This document shows, piece by piece, positions 1 to 7,758 of a stretch of DNA of 32,482 nucleotides. The stretch is taken from contig VBJI01000078.1 in the NCBI GenBank assembly GCA_005880875.1, positions 22,309 through 54,790 of the forward strand, in the 5' to 3' direction. The notes beneath the pieces were generated by a model. The model did not search any database. It saw nothing but the letters and a program-made list of their open reading frames with translations, and was not told the origin of the DNA. Source of the DNA: Chloroflexota bacterium (lineage in GTDB: Bacteria; Chloroflexota; Dormibacteria; CF-121). Position numbers and translations under genes: made by a program. Position 1 is the first letter of the stretch, and every line of letters begins with the position of its first letter.

Positions 1-376
1 ATGACTGCATCACGTCCCAGGCGTAACGGTCGGCGGCGCGGCGCGTCTCCTCGGCCTTCGCCGCCGCTTCCCTGAGCATCGCCTCCGCCTGCTTCTCGGC
101 CCGCTTCACCAGCTCGTGCTGCCCGATCATGGTTTGCGCCCGCTCGCTGGCTTTGCTGACCGTCCGAGCGGCTTCCGCCTGCGCCTCGGACAGCAATCGC
201 TGCTGCTCCTGAAGCGTCCAGCGAGCCTGTTTGATTTCATCGGGAAGGCTGAGCCGGAGATCGTCGACGCAGGCCAGGGCCTCTTCCTGGTCGATGACCA
301 CGGTTCGGGTCAGCGGGATCTGGCGGCTATGGGCGATCAGGTACTCGAGGCGGTCGACGGCTTCATGGATGTTCAT
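1..376 (-). CDS. Coiled-coil protein, ATP synthase b-subunit/DivIVA-like (3' end beyond window)
   Basis: The reading frame starts at ATG 374-376 on the minus strand and runs open to the window edge, so the C-terminus is missing. About 125 residues are visible. The start (MNIHEAVDRLEYLI) overlaps the end of coaD by 14 nt, which indicates co-transcription with rsmD and coaD. The N-terminal 45 residues look like a compact helical region. The rest is Ala/Glu/Arg/Gln-rich heptad sequence, for example AQAEAARTVSKASERAQ, typical of a long coiled coil. Proteins of this kind are often annotated as ATPase subunit-like or DivIVA-like next to coaD in Gram-positive-type genomes. The biochemical role is unknown. 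An extracytoplasmic or membrane role cannot be judged because no signal or membrane segment is seen. Confidence 0.7.
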   Translation of the reverse strand, partial: MNIHEAVDRLEYLIAHSRQIPLTRTVVIDQEEALACVDDLRLSLPDEIKQARWTLQEQQRLLSEAQAEAARTVSKASERAQTMIGQHELVKRAEKQAEAMLREAAAKAEETRRAADRYAWDVMQS

Positions 377-866
377 GCTGCTGCTCCCTTGATGTAAGAC
401 GTTGCTTGAGTGGTGCGACGACGTTGGCTGGGACGAATTCCGAGATGTCTCCGCCGAACTCGGCGAGTTCCTTGATCAGGCTGGAGCTGAGAAATAGATG
501 GCGCAGACTGGTCGGGATGAAGACGGTGGTGACCTCGGGTTCCAGGCGGCGATTCATCAACGCCATCTGGAACTCGCTCTCAAAGTCTGACACAGCGCGG
601 AGGCCCCGGACGATCACCTTGGCGCCTACCTGGCGCGCAAAATCGATGGTCAGCCCATTGAAGGTGCTGACCTCGACGCCGGGGCGCTCGCCGAGGCTTT
701 CGCGGATCATGCCGACCCGATCGGCGGTGGTGAACAGCGGCCGCTTGCTGGGATTCTCAAGCACGGCGATCACGACCCGATCGAAGATTCGCGCGGCGCG
801 ATCGACGATGTCGAGGTGGCCGTGCGTCAGCGGATCGAAGCTGCCGGGGTAGACCGCGGTAATCAC
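363..866 (-). CDS. coaD: Phosphopantetheine adenylyltransferase
   Basis: This 167-residue protein catalyses the penultimate step of coenzyme A synthesis, transferring AMP from ATP to 4'-phosphopantetheine in the cytoplasm. The length matches the family (about 160 residues). The N-terminus AVYPGSFDPLTHGHLDI carries the nucleotidyltransferase T/HxGH motif (THGH, residues 14-17). Later blocks include VRGLRAVSDFE (substrate binding) and LSSSLIKELA near the C-terminus, which corresponds to the family's second ATP-contacting motif. The start ATG at 864-866 overlaps the rsmD stop by 4 nt (ATGA), and the two genes are a well-known pair in bacteria. The stop overlaps the next gene's start region. Nothing is degraded, and identification is firm. 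Confidence 0.97.
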   Translation of the reverse strand: MITAVYPGSFDPLTHGHLDIVDRAARIFDRVVIAVLENPSKRPLFTTADRVGMIRESLGERPGVEVSTFNGLTIDFARQVGAKVIVRGLRAVSDFESEFQMALMNRRLEPEVTTVFIPTSLRHLFLSSSLIKELAEFGGDISEFVPANVVAPLKQRLTSREQQHEHP

Positions 867-1426
867 GGGGACCTGAAAAACGTCAGCCGGGTGGCTCCGT
901 AATCGCGGTCGCGCACCTGCGCCAGGCGATGCAGCGATGGCAGGGGTTGGCTTCGATGATGCTCGAGAACGACGAGCGCTTCGTGGCGCAGTGACGCCTG
1001 GTCCAGCGCCTCCAGGGTCCCGTTGACGGCGCCGCTGTCACGGTACGGCGGGTCGAGCAAAAGAAGGTTGTAGGTGGCGAGGTCGCCGGCGTGCGCCCTC
1101 AGCCAGTCGATGGCATCGGCACTTGCAACGTCGCCCTGTTGGGCGAAGCCGGTTGCGGCCAAATTCTCGGCGACGATGTTAGCACAGGCTCGGTCGCGTT
1201 CGACAAAGGTCGCCGACGCCGCGCCGCGGGAGAGCGCCTCGATGCCGAGGGTTCCGGCTCCGGCGAACAGGTCCAGTACCCGCGCACCGCGTATGCTGTC
1301 GCCGATGATGTTGAACAACGCTTCCCGGACGAGCGAGGTGGTGGGACGGGTCGCCCGGCCGGGTGGCGTTTTCAGGAGTCGTCCCCGACACGCGCCGGCA
1401 GTGACCCGGGTAGCCGCTCCTGGCAT
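863..1426 (-). CDS. rsmD: 16S rRNA (guanine(966)-N2)-methyltransferase RsmD
   Basis: This is a 187-residue class I SAM-dependent methyltransferase that methylates G966 of 16S rRNA in the 30S subunit. The SAM-binding motif I is LDLFAGAGTLGIEA (about residues 51-64). The catalytic motif IV is LLLLDPPYRD with DPPY at 125-128, as expected for N2-guanine methylation. The N-terminal block VTAGACRGRLLKTPPG and the TSLVREALFNII segment are typical of the family. The ATG at 1424-1426 is preceded by a TTTACT hexamer (1433-1438 on the minus strand) only 6 nt away, so the transcript may be leaderless and this gene may head the rsmD-coaD operon. The 3' end overlaps coaD by 4 nt. Confidence 0.96.
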   Translation of the reverse strand: MPGAATRVTAGACRGRLLKTPPGRATRPTTSLVREALFNIIGDSIRGARVLDLFAGAGTLGIEALSRGAASATFVERDRACANIVAENLAATGFAQQGDVASADAIDWLRAHAGDLATYNLLLLDPPYRDSGAVNGTLEALDQASLRHEALVVLEHHRSQPLPSLHRLAQVRDRDYGATRLTFFRSP

Positions 1427-1432
1427 GCGATG

Positions 1433-1438
1433 AGTAAA
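1433..1438 (-). promoter_or_regulatory. Candidate −10 element before rsmD
   Basis: TTTACT on the minus strand ends 6 nt before the rsmD ATG, with no room for a leader or a ribosome binding site. It matches TATAAT at four of six positions. No convincing −35 hexamer is seen at the expected distance, so support comes from position and from similar sites elsewhere in the window. Confidence 0.35.
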
Positions 1439-1503
1439 TCAGGCGCGCCCGGCTTGATGGGCGTGGCCAGGGAAGGAGCGGCAGCATAGTCGTCGTCGCA
1501 GCG

Positions 1504-1737
1504 GTGCTCGGCATCATCCTGGTGCTCCTCCTCCCCATCGCCGCCGGCCTCACGATCGGCTGGCTGCTGAGCCGGTTGTTTCGGGTACGGCCCGCCGCGG
1601 GTTCTGCCCCGGGAGCGCCCGTCAATCCAACGCGAACACCCGACGATACGCCGAAAGCTGGCGGCGGAGGGCCGGCTCGCCGGCCAGCGTCGGGTCGCGG
1701 TCCAAGAGGCGGACGGCCTCGGCCTGGGCGTCGCTGA
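1504..1737 (+). CDS. Small one-membrane-segment protein (uncertain)
   Basis: A GTG-started frame of 77 residues begins with a clear hydrophobic segment (LGIILVLLLPIAAGLTIGWLL) followed by an Arg/Pro/Gly-rich tail. The first part lies in the only free space between rsmD and recG. The last 116 nt are antisense to the recG 3' end, so the tail may be only a shadow of recG codon usage. A purine-rich GGAAGGAG (1471-1478) sits 8 nt before an ATA codon at 1486 in the same frame, so an unusual upstream start is conceivable. The hydrophobic stretch argues for a real membrane peptide, but there is no homology to name. It would be divergent from rsmD and convergent with recG. Confidence 0.35.
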   Translation: MLGIILVLLLPIAAGLTIGWLLSRLFRVRPAAGSAPGAPVNPTRTPDDTPKAGGGGPARRPASGRGPRGGRPRPGRR

Positions 1738-3667
1738 TCAGCGCGGCGTCGAGCAGGTTCGCCATCTTGAACTCGTTGCCGTGCTGGCGGAACCCGTGCA
1801 ACTCGCCCATGCCCCGGAGCTTCAGATCGATTTCGGCGAGGTCGAAGCCGCTGTGGTGGGTGACCACCGCATTCAAGCGCCGGATCGTCTCCGCATCCTC
1901 CATGTCGGTAAACAGCAGGCAGGTGGATTCGTGGACGCCGCGCCCGATGCGCCCGCGAAATTGGTGGAGCTGGGCTAGGCCGAATCGCTCTGCCCCCTCG
2001 ATCATCATGACCGTCGCATTCGGGATGTCGATGCCCACTTCGACCACCGAGGTCGACACCAGAATGGCCACCTCCCCGCCCTGGAATTTCAGCATCACAC
2101 CCTCTTTCTCCGCGGCCTTCATGCGACCGTGCAGGAGGGCGATGCGGGGCGCCAGCTCGGGGAAGACCTCGCGCTGCAGCTTCTCCGCCTCCTGAGTCGC
2201 CGACCGGACACCCAGTTTGTCCGACTCCTGGATCACCGGACAGATGACAAAGACCTGTCGACCGGCGACCACCTGCTGGCGGATGAAATCGTAGGCGGCA
2301 GACCGTTCATCGGGCGGCACCAGCCGGGTGGCGACCGGCAGCCTTCCCGGCGGCATCTCGGTGAGGACGGAGATGTCCAGGTCGCCGAAGAGCGTCAGGC
2401 CCAGCGTGCGCGGGATGGGCGTGGCGGTCATCGAGAGGAAATGCGGCCAGCGCTCGCCCTGGCGGACCGATAACCGCTGAACGACGCCGAACCGATGCTG
2501 TTCGTCCACGACGGCGAGCGCCAGCTGTTTGAATCGGACATCCTCTTCGATCAGGGCGTGCGTGCCGACCAGCAGGTCGATGGAGCCGTCGGCGAGGGAT
2601 GCCAGCAAGGCGCGGCGGGCGGCCGCAGGAGTGCTCCCGAGCAACATGCCGACGACGATGCCGAACGGCCGCAGCAACGCCTCCACGACTTCCGCATGCT
2701 GCCGGGCGAGGATCTCAGTAGGCGCCAGCAGCATCGATTGCAGGCCGACGTGCGCCACGTGGTGTATCGCCATCGCCGCGACCACCGTCTTGCCGGAGCC
2801 GACGTCACCCTCCAGCAAGCGGTTCATCGGCTCCGGGCGGGCGATGTCCTGGAGGATTTGCCACGCCGCCGTGCGCTGGGCATTCGTCAGCTTGAACGGC
2901 AACGCCGCGACGAAAGCCCGCGCCGTCGCCTTATCGAAGGGGATCTGGTGAGCGGCATGGGCCTTGCGGGCGCGCTTCGCCTGCTGCACCGCAACCTGGT
3001 TGAGAAACATCTCCTCGAATCCGAACCGGCTGCGGGCGTCATCGAGGATTTCCAGCGAGTCGGGGAAGTGGACTTGCCGGATGGCGTCGGGTCGGGACAT
3101 GAACCCGCGACGCTGCATGAGCTCGGCCGGGAGTACCTCCTCCAGCTGGTCCGCCAGCCAGAGCAAGGGCCGGATCTTCGGTCGGAGCCAGCGCGAGGTC
3201 AGCCCTTTGGTTTCCGGATAGATGGGCACGATGCGAGCCGAGTGGCTGGGATCATCCGAGACCTTTTCGTACTCGGGGTTTTTCATGAGAAGGCCACCGT
3301 TGAGGTCAACCTCCCCCGCCACGAAAATCTGATCCCCCTCGTGAAGATAGTTCGCAATGTACGGCTGGTTAAACCAGATCACGTTCAATTGTCCCGAGTC
3401 GTCGGAGATGGTCGCCTTCGCGATCCGCATGTGTTTGCGCGGGGTGAACTGACGTTGGACCTGGTACACGCGTCCCCGAACGGTCGTCCGCATGCCCGGC
3501 CGGATCCAGGCAATCGGCATCACGCTGCCGAAATCCTGGTGGCGGCGAGGGAAGTAGAGCAGCAGATCGCGAACGGTTCTAACCCCGAGGCGCTCGAGCT
3601 TGCTGCCGTACGCGGTGTTGATCCCGGTGATGGCGGTCACCGGATCATCCAGGGAAAGCCGTGGCAC
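1622..3667 (-). CDS. recG: ATP-dependent DNA helicase RecG
   Basis: The 681-residue protein has the full RecG layout and near-usual length (about 690). RecG is a double-stranded DNA translocase that remodels stalled replication forks and Holliday junctions. The N-terminal wedge/OB region occupies roughly residues 55-135. Walker A GDVGSGKT is at 287-294 and the DEQH box (VVDEQHRFGV) at 388-391. Motif III is SMTATPIPRTL, and the C-terminal helicase lobe contains QFRGRIGRG. The TRG-type region with RGMGELHGFRQHG follows. The start is GTG at 3665-3667, only 2 nt after the degV stop, which shows operon organisation. A helix-hairpin-helix-like N-terminal segment (ITGINTAYGSKLERLGVRT) is present. 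Identification is firm. Confidence 0.97.
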   Translation of the reverse strand: MPRLSLDDPVTAITGINTAYGSKLERLGVRTVRDLLLYFPRRHQDFGSVMPIAWIRPGMRTTVRGRVYQVQRQFTPRKHMRIAKATISDDSGQLNVIWFNQPYIANYLHEGDQIFVAGEVDLNGGLLMKNPEYEKVSDDPSHSARIVPIYPETKGLTSRWLRPKIRPLLWLADQLEEVLPAELMQRRGFMSRPDAIRQVHFPDSLEILDDARSRFGFEEMFLNQVAVQQAKRARKAHAAHQIPFDKATARAFVAALPFKLTNAQRTAAWQILQDIARPEPMNRLLEGDVGSGKTVVAAMAIHHVAHVGLQSMLLAPTEILARQHAEVVEALLRPFGIVVGMLLGSTPAAARRALLASLADGSIDLLVGTHALIEEDVRFKQLALAVVDEQHRFGVVQRLSVRQGERWPHFLSMTATPIPRTLGLTLFGDLDISVLTEMPPGRLPVATRLVPPDERSAAYDFIRQQVVAGRQVFVICPVIQESDKLGVRSATQEAEKLQREVFPELAPRIALLHGRMKAAEKEGVMLKFQGGEVAILVSTSVVEVGIDIPNATVMMIEGAERFGLAQLHQFRGRIGRGVHESTCLLFTDMEDAETIRRLNAVVTHHSGFDLAEIDLKLRGMGELHGFRQHGNEFKMANLLDAALISDAQAEAVRLLDRDPTLAGEPALRRQLSAYRRVFALD

Positions 3668-3669
3668 GA

Positions 3670-4500
3670 TCAGGCGATCAGGTAGGTGAAGCCGATCACC
3701 CCGGGTCCCGTATAGGTGCCGATCACGGCTCCGGTTTCGACCAGCAGAATCTCGAGCCCCGGATAATTCCCCGCTACCCGTTCTTTGAGCCGCTGTGCAT
3801 CGGACAGCGCGCCCCCGTGGAGCACCGCGAGGTTGCTAACCCTCCCGTCACGCTGCAGTAACTCGACCAGGCGGTCGATCGCCTGCAGGCGGCCCCGCGC
3901 CCGCCCCAGCGGCGCCACCTCCCCATCCTGAAGGGTGATCAGTGGCTTGAAGTTCAGCAGGGAGCCGAGCAGCGCCCGCGCCCTCCCGATCCGGCCGCCC
4001 TTTTCCAGATAGGTCAGCGTATCGATGGCGGCCAGCACGCGGGCCTTGGGGACCAGCGATCGCACCCGTTCCGCGACGGCCGCGCGGTCGGCGCCGGTCT
4101 TCGCCAGCCTGGCGGCCTCGAGGGCGAGAAAGCCCAATGCCATCGACGTGGTCAAGGAGTCGATCACGTCGATGTGTTCGCCGTCTACCGACTTCGCCGC
4201 CGTCGAGGCCGCGCCTACCGTTCCCGAAACCTTGCCCGAAATCAGCACCGCGACCACATCGTCGCCCGTGTCCCGATGCCGTCGAAAGACTTCCTCGAAT
4301 GCGCCCACCGCCGGCTGCGAGGTTTTGGGGAGCTGTGGCGAGGTCTTCAGCCTGGCGAAGAAATCGTCGCCCGTGAGGTCGACGTGATCCTTGAAGACCT
4401 CGTCACCAAAGCGGACGTTGAGCGGCACAACCGTGATTCCGGCGGCTCGCTGCTGATCGTCGGCCAGGTCCGCCGTTGAATCGGTCACGATCCGGACCAC
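3670..4500 (-). CDS. DegV family fatty acid-binding protein (FakB type)
   Basis: The 276-residue protein begins VRIVTDSTADL, the DegV signature that helps bind the fatty acid carboxylate, and continues with TSQPAVGAFEEVF and TLTYLEKGGRIGRA, both typical of the family. DegV/FakB proteins hold a fatty acid so that the FakA kinase can phosphorylate its carboxyl group. FakA lies just upstream at 4933-6540, so a functional pair is a reasonable inference. The start GTG at 4498-4500 has a TATACT hexamer (4508-4513, minus strand) 7 nt before it and no ribosome binding site, which suggests a leaderless mRNA. recG follows 2 nt after the stop. Which fatty acid is bound cannot be told from sequence. Confidence 0.93.
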   Translation of the reverse strand: MVRIVTDSTADLADDQQRAAGITVVPLNVRFGDEVFKDHVDLTGDDFFARLKTSPQLPKTSQPAVGAFEEVFRRHRDTGDDVVAVLISGKVSGTVGAASTAAKSVDGEHIDVIDSLTTSMALGFLALEAARLAKTGADRAAVAERVRSLVPKARVLAAIDTLTYLEKGGRIGRARALLGSLLNFKPLITLQDGEVAPLGRARGRLQAIDRLVELLQRDGRVSNLAVLHGGALSDAQRLKERVAGNYPGLEILLVETGAVIGTYTGPGVIGFTYLIA

Positions 4501-4507
4501 GCAGCCG

Positions 4508-4513
4508 AGTATA
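4508..4513 (-). promoter_or_regulatory. Candidate −10 element before degV
   Basis: TATACT on the minus strand lies 7 nt before the degV GTG, placing the predicted transcription start on or next to the start codon. It matches TATAAT at five of six positions. The −35 region at the usual spacing is weak (TGATCG-like). This would drive the degV-recG transcript. Confidence 0.45.
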
Positions 4514-4591
4514 GAGCGACCAATTCAGACCGATCACGGGGGAGCAACGGCTGCGTGGCGTTAGGTTGCACCCAACAAAGCTTGCTAAAGC

Positions 4592-4597
4592 TATACC
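4592..4597 (+). promoter_or_regulatory. Candidate −10 element before the DUF5658-like gene
   Basis: TATACC ends 7 nt before the in-frame GTG at 4605. A TTGCAC sequence (4566-4571) lies upstream but with a 20-bp spacer, which is too long for a normal −35. The geometry again fits leaderless transcription from within the divergent degV intergenic region. Confidence 0.35.
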
Positions 4598-4604
4598 TGC
4601 TGTG

Positions 4605-4922
4605 GTGCTCCCAGGCGGCGTGAGCTCGCGCCCGAGCCAGGCGCTGATTCTCGCCGGGTTCCTCGGCTTCCAGCTATTGGATTCGGTAACCACCCACCTG
4701 GGCCTGGCGCTCCAACACCCCGAGCTCAATCGGCTGATGGCGACGCTGATCTCAACCCAGGGCGAGCTCAGCGCCTACGCCGTCAAGGGCACGGCCCTGG
4801 CCGTGCTGCTCGCGATCTTGATGCTGCTCTACCGCCGAAAGCCCTGGGTCTGGCATGCCTACCGGGTCGGCGCCTGGCTGAGCGCCGCGGCGGTGATCGC
4901 CAACGTCCTGCAACTGCTCTAG
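4605..4922 (+). CDS. DUF5658-like membrane protein
   Basis: The protein is about 105 residues from GTG 4605, or 118 if the TTG at 4566 is used. Three hydrophobic segments are visible: ALILAGFLGFQLLDSV, GTALAVLLAILMLLY and VGAWLSAAAVIANVLQLL. The motif LDSVTTHLGLALQHPELNR resembles the D-x-x-TT-x-x-GL...E-x-N signature of DUF5658 proteins, small polytopic membrane proteins of unknown function. I favour the GTG at 4605 because a −10-like hexamer lies 7 nt before it and the extra N-terminal residues are not hydrophobic or conserved-looking. It is inserted on the opposite strand between degV and fakA, so it interrupts an otherwise conserved operon order. No function is assigned. Confidence 0.75.
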   Translation: MLPGGVSSRPSQALILAGFLGFQLLDSVTTHLGLALQHPELNRLMATLISTQGELSAYAVKGTALAVLLAILMLLYRRKPWVWHAYRVGAWLSAAAVIANVLQLL

Positions 4923-4932
4923 ACGTGCCCGC

Positions 4933-6540
4933 CTACTCGACGGCCACGATATACGGATAGAGCGCTTGTTCTCCCGCCTGGAGCTCGACCGAAGCCTTCG
5001 GGAACTGCAGCGCAATCGCGTTGACCAGGGCTTCCCGCTCGCCCTCGTCGGCGTCGGTACCGGCGTAGACGGTGATGGTGCTGACCTTCGCGGTGTCGAT
5101 CCGCTTGAGGACCGCCTGCACGACGTTGCCCGGCATCTTGCCGGCCTCCACGATGCGGTCGTTGAGCAGCCCGATGACATCGTTTTCGGCGATCTTCAGG
5201 CCATCGACGTCGCTCGCCCGGACAGCGCGCGTGACCTCGATGGTCTGAACCTGGCTCAGCGCGTGCGACATCGCGTTCGCATTGGCTTCGAGGTCCGCGC
5301 TGAAGTCGAAGGCGAACAGCGCCGCGATTCCCTGCGGCATGCTGCGCGAAGGCACCACTCGCACCCGCTTTCGGCTCAGTTCCGCCACCTGCTGGGCAGT
5401 CATCGTCACGTTGCCGTTGTTGGGTAGCAGCAGGACGTCATTCGACGGAACCGACTCAACGGCGGCCAGGATGTCCTCGGTTGACGGGTTGACCGTCTGC
5501 CCGCCGCCAACCACGGAATCGACCCCGAGGCTTTCCAGGATCCGGCGAAAGCCGTCGCCGCTGGCGACCGCCACCAGAGCCAGATGTTTCGTGCTTGTCG
5601 GGCGACGCACGCTGTCCCCCTGGAGCCGGTGGTGCTGCGAGGACATGTCGTCGACCTTGAGGCGCGTCAGGCGGCCCACCCCAGTGGCGTAACCGATCAC
5701 GACCGCCGGCTCATGCGTGTGCACGTGGACCTTGATCGCCGCCTCATCGCCGACCACCAACGCCGACTCACCATGCCGCTGGATTTCGTTGCGGACCTCG
5801 TCCACCGGCAGCTGCTCGCCGTTGATCACGAACTCGGTGCAGTAACCCCAGCCGGCGGAGGGCGCCTCCACGGTTTTCGGCCGGGCGTGCTGAGTGGTGG
5901 GCCGCTCGAAGGTCGCGACGGCCTCTCCGCGCATCCGTTTGAGGAACCCTTCGAAGATCAGCTGGAGACCGAACCCACCAGCGTCGATAACCCCCGCCTG
6001 TTTCAAGACCGGCAGTTGTTCCGGTGTCCGCTCCACGGCGCTGGCCGCGGCCTCACACGCCGCGCGCACCACCTGGGTGAGGTCACTGGTTTCGGCGGCC
6101 TTTGCCTCGGCGCCCGCCGCCGCCTCCCGGGCCACCGTCAGCATGGTGCCCTCGGTCGGCTTGATCACCGCTCGATAGGCGACCTCCGCGCCCTCCCGGA
6201 TGGCTCCCGCCAGACCCTTGGCATCGACCGCGCGCTGCGAGCCGATCCCGACGCAGACTCCCCGCAGAATCTGCGAAAGGATGACGCCCGAGTTGCCCCG
6301 GGCCCCCATCAAGGCGCCGTGGGAGGCCCTCCGGACCATGACGGAGAGATCGGGATCATCGAGCTCGCGGATGTCTTCGACGGCGGATTGGAGGGTGAGC
6401 AGCATGTTGGTCCCCGTGTCGCCGTCCGGGACGGGAAAGACATTGAGGGCATCGACCTCGTCACGATTGAGCGTGAGCCAGGCCAGCGAACCCAGCAATG
6501 CCTCCTTGAACAGCCGGCCATCGCACTGCGTGATGGGCAT
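4933..6540 (-). CDS. fakA: Fatty acid kinase catalytic subunit FakA (DhaL-domain protein, YloV type)
   Basis: The protein has about 535 residues from the ATG at 6538-6540. The N-terminal DhaL/DAK kinase domain starts DGRLFKEALLGSLAWL and carries NVFPVPDGDTGTNM, whose Asp residues bind the Mg-ADP phosphates, followed by SHGALMGARGNSGVILSQ. A middle linker (ELPVDEVRNEIQRHGES and VHVHTHEP) and a C-terminal DegV-like domain complete the usual FakA layout. FakA phosphorylates fatty acids presented by FakB/DegV, feeding phospholipid synthesis through PlsX/PlsY. The longer frame to 6606 would overlap asp23 by 38 nt and adds a non-conserved leader, so I prefer 6540, 28 nt after asp23. The asp23-fakA order is conserved in Firmicutes. 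Confidence 0.93.
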   Translation of the reverse strand: MPITQCDGRLFKEALLGSLAWLTLNRDEVDALNVFPVPDGDTGTNMLLTLQSAVEDIRELDDPDLSVMVRRASHGALMGARGNSGVILSQILRGVCVGIGSQRAVDAKGLAGAIREGAEVAYRAVIKPTEGTMLTVAREAAAGAEAKAAETSDLTQVVRAACEAAASAVERTPEQLPVLKQAGVIDAGGFGLQLIFEGFLKRMRGEAVATFERPTTQHARPKTVEAPSAGWGYCTEFVINGEQLPVDEVRNEIQRHGESALVVGDEAAIKVHVHTHEPAVVIGYATGVGRLTRLKVDDMSSQHHRLQGDSVRRPTSTKHLALVAVASGDGFRRILESLGVDSVVGGGQTVNPSTEDILAAVESVPSNDVLLLPNNGNVTMTAQQVAELSRKRVRVVPSRSMPQGIAALFAFDFSADLEANANAMSHALSQVQTIEVTRAVRASDVDGLKIAENDVIGLLNDRIVEAGKMPGNVVQAVLKRIDTAKVSTITVYAGTDADEGEREALVNAIALQFPKASVELQAGEQALYPYIVAVE

Positions 6541-6568
6541 GGACGGGGCGCTGGTTATCGGAGACGTC

Positions 6569-6982
6569 TCAGCCGCTGCCACCACTGATGTGAATGCCCT
6601 GCACATTCACATCGACCTCAATCACCGGCAGGCCGAGGGTCCGCTCGACCGAATACCGGACCGCATTAGAAAGGTTATGAGCGACTTCGGAGACACGGGT
6701 GCCGTACTCGACGATGACGTAGAGCGAGACCGCGATCCCCTCCTCGCGCACCTCGACTTCGACCCCGCGGTGAAGCTTGTCGCGATGCAGCCGCTCGGCC
6801 AGGCCATCGCGCAGGCCGCGGGCAGCCATCCCCACCACCCCGTAGCAGCCGGCGGCCGCATGCCCGGCAACGGTGGCGACGACGTGACGCGATACCTCGA
6901 TCCGCCCGAGGTCTCTGGCCTGGATCAGCGTCCTCGGCGGCTTCCCGGTGCGCGGCGGATTGGCCTTCGTCTTTGAGTCCAT
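6569..6982 (-). CDS. Asp23/Gls24 family envelope stress protein
   Basis: This 137-residue protein has the Asp23/Gls24 fold signature: [28 protein letters not shown], then a basic loop, [34 protein letters not shown] and a final [11 protein letters not shown] strand. Family members sit at the cell membrane and respond to envelope stress. The copy next to fakA is often called YloU. The short basic N-terminus ([16 protein letters not shown]) is not conserved in the family. The gene is 28 nt upstream of fakA on the same strand and divergent from rpmB, the same neighbourhood found around yloU in Bacillus. It has no membrane segment of its own. Confidence 0.92.
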   Translation of the reverse strand: MDSKTKANPPRTGKPPRTLIQARDLGRIEVSRHVVATVAGHAAAGCYGVVGMAARGLRDGLAERLHRDKLHRGVEVEVREEGIAVSLYVIVEYGTRVSEVAHNLSNAVRYSVERTLGLPVIEVDVNVQGIHISGGSG

Positions 6983-6994
6983 TGTTGTTAGGGT

Positions 6995-7009
6995 CGCGGG
7001 ATTCCCGCG
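6995..7009. repeat. Short perfect hairpin between asp23 and rpmB
   Basis: CGCGGG-ATT-CCCGCG forms a 6-bp inverted repeat with a 3-nt loop in the divergent promoter region. It lies where an rpmB −35 would be, so it could be an operator or simply a fortuitous GC palindrome. Confidence 0.3.
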
Positions 7010-7016
7010 TGTCGTG

Positions 7017-7025
7017 TGCTACTAT
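7017..7025 (+). promoter_or_regulatory. Extended −10 promoter for rpmB
   Basis: TGCTACTAT contains the TGN extension plus TACTAT, 63 nt before the rpmB ATG. No good −35 accompanies it, which is normal for extended −10 promoters. The same TGCTAC start is seen before the arsM gene and the gene at 25793. Confidence 0.45.
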
Positions 7026-7088
7026 GTGACGCTGATTTCGCCCCAATCATACGCGATGCCTGCCGGGGCGCTGAAGGTATCCAACACC

Positions 7089-7274
7089 ATGGCACAACGT
7101 TGCGCGATCTGCGGCAAGGGGCCCCAATACGGCCATAACGTGAGCCACTCGAAAGTGCGCACGAAGCGTCGCTTTATGCCGAATCTGCACAAGGCGCGGG
7201 TCACCATCAATGGTCGTTCCCAGACCGCGCTGGTGTGCACCCGGTGCCTTCGGACCCAGGCGAAGTCCGCCTAG
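7089..7274 (+). CDS. rpmB: 50S ribosomal protein L28 (zinc-binding form)
   Basis: The 61-residue protein starts [21 protein letters not shown] and ends [10 protein letters not shown]. It is a component of the large ribosomal subunit. Four cysteines in two CxxC pairs (residues 5, 8, 50 and 53) make this the zinc-ribbon (C+) form of L28. The conserved [12 protein letters not shown] block is present. The frame is open further upstream, but the L28 N-terminus fixes the start at ATG 7089. The stop overlaps the stop of the opposing gene through a shared CTAG, so there is no room for a terminator. rpmB beside asp23-fakA is a conserved arrangement. Confidence 0.96.
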   Translation: MAQRCAICGKGPQYGHNVSHSKVRTKRRFMPNLHKARVTINGRSQTALVCTRCLRTQAKSA

Positions 7275-7732
7275 TCCGAGCTCGGGGCACCACCGATATA
7301 GCCGGCCTGGCCGCGCGGCGACACCCACAGGGTCACCGGCGTCCCCGGTTTGAGCCACCCGTCCGCGGATCTCAGCTGCGCCGGGGAGATCACCAGATAA
7401 ACTCGCGTTTCCCCCGCCAGGGAGAGCTGACGCCCATCGACCCTTGAGACGACGCCACTGACCTGCCGCGGCAGAGCGGCATAGCTTTGCAGGCTTAGCG
7501 ACGTCAGCCAGCTGCCGCCCACAGTGCCGAGCAGGGCGATCACGAGCAGGACGCTGCCGCCCGCGCGAGAACCCTTGAAGAGCAAGCCGTAAACGAGCCA
7601 GGGCAAGAAGACGGCGAGGAGCGCCAGGCTGGTCTGGGTCTCTTGCCAGATGTTGTCGGCGTAGGTGCGTTGCGTCAGGTCGCCAGTCAGCGTCACGACC
7701 GTGTAACTTGCGGCCGGACCGGATTCCGACAC
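7271..7732 (-). CDS. Two-membrane-segment protein with C-terminal beta domain
   Basis: The 153-residue protein starts at GTG 7730-7732. A short N-terminal segment precedes two hydrophobic helices (about residues 36-52, [17 protein letters not shown], and 60-78, [17 protein letters not shown]). The last 65 residues ([19 protein letters not shown] and [15 protein letters not shown]) look like a small beta-barrel, OB-like or PRC-like, on one side of the membrane. I do not recognise the family. It is convergent with rpmB, overlapping by 4 nt, and divergent from the AIM24 gene with only 26 nt between starts. Confidence 0.75.
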   Translation of the reverse strand: MSESGPAASYTVVTLTGDLTQRTYADNIWQETQTSLALLAVFLPWLVYGLLFKGSRAGGSVLLVIALLGTVGGSWLTSLSLQSYAALPRQVSGVVSRVDGRQLSLAGETRVYLVISPAQLRSADGWLKPGTPVTLWVSPRGQAGYIGGAPSSD

Positions 7733-7758
7733 CGCGCTTCAGCTCAGAGGAGACCAAT

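Noticed and set aside
2495-3685. 396-residue open frame on the plus strand
   Set aside because: Antisense to recG, which has complete helicase motifs.
5584-6588. 334-residue open frame on the plus strand
   Set aside because: Antisense to fakA; composition is Arg/His/Gly-rich and lacks any recognisable motif.
6541-6606. Upstream start for fakA
   Set aside because: The added residues overlap asp23 and do not resemble the family N-terminus, which begins near DGRLFKEALLGS.
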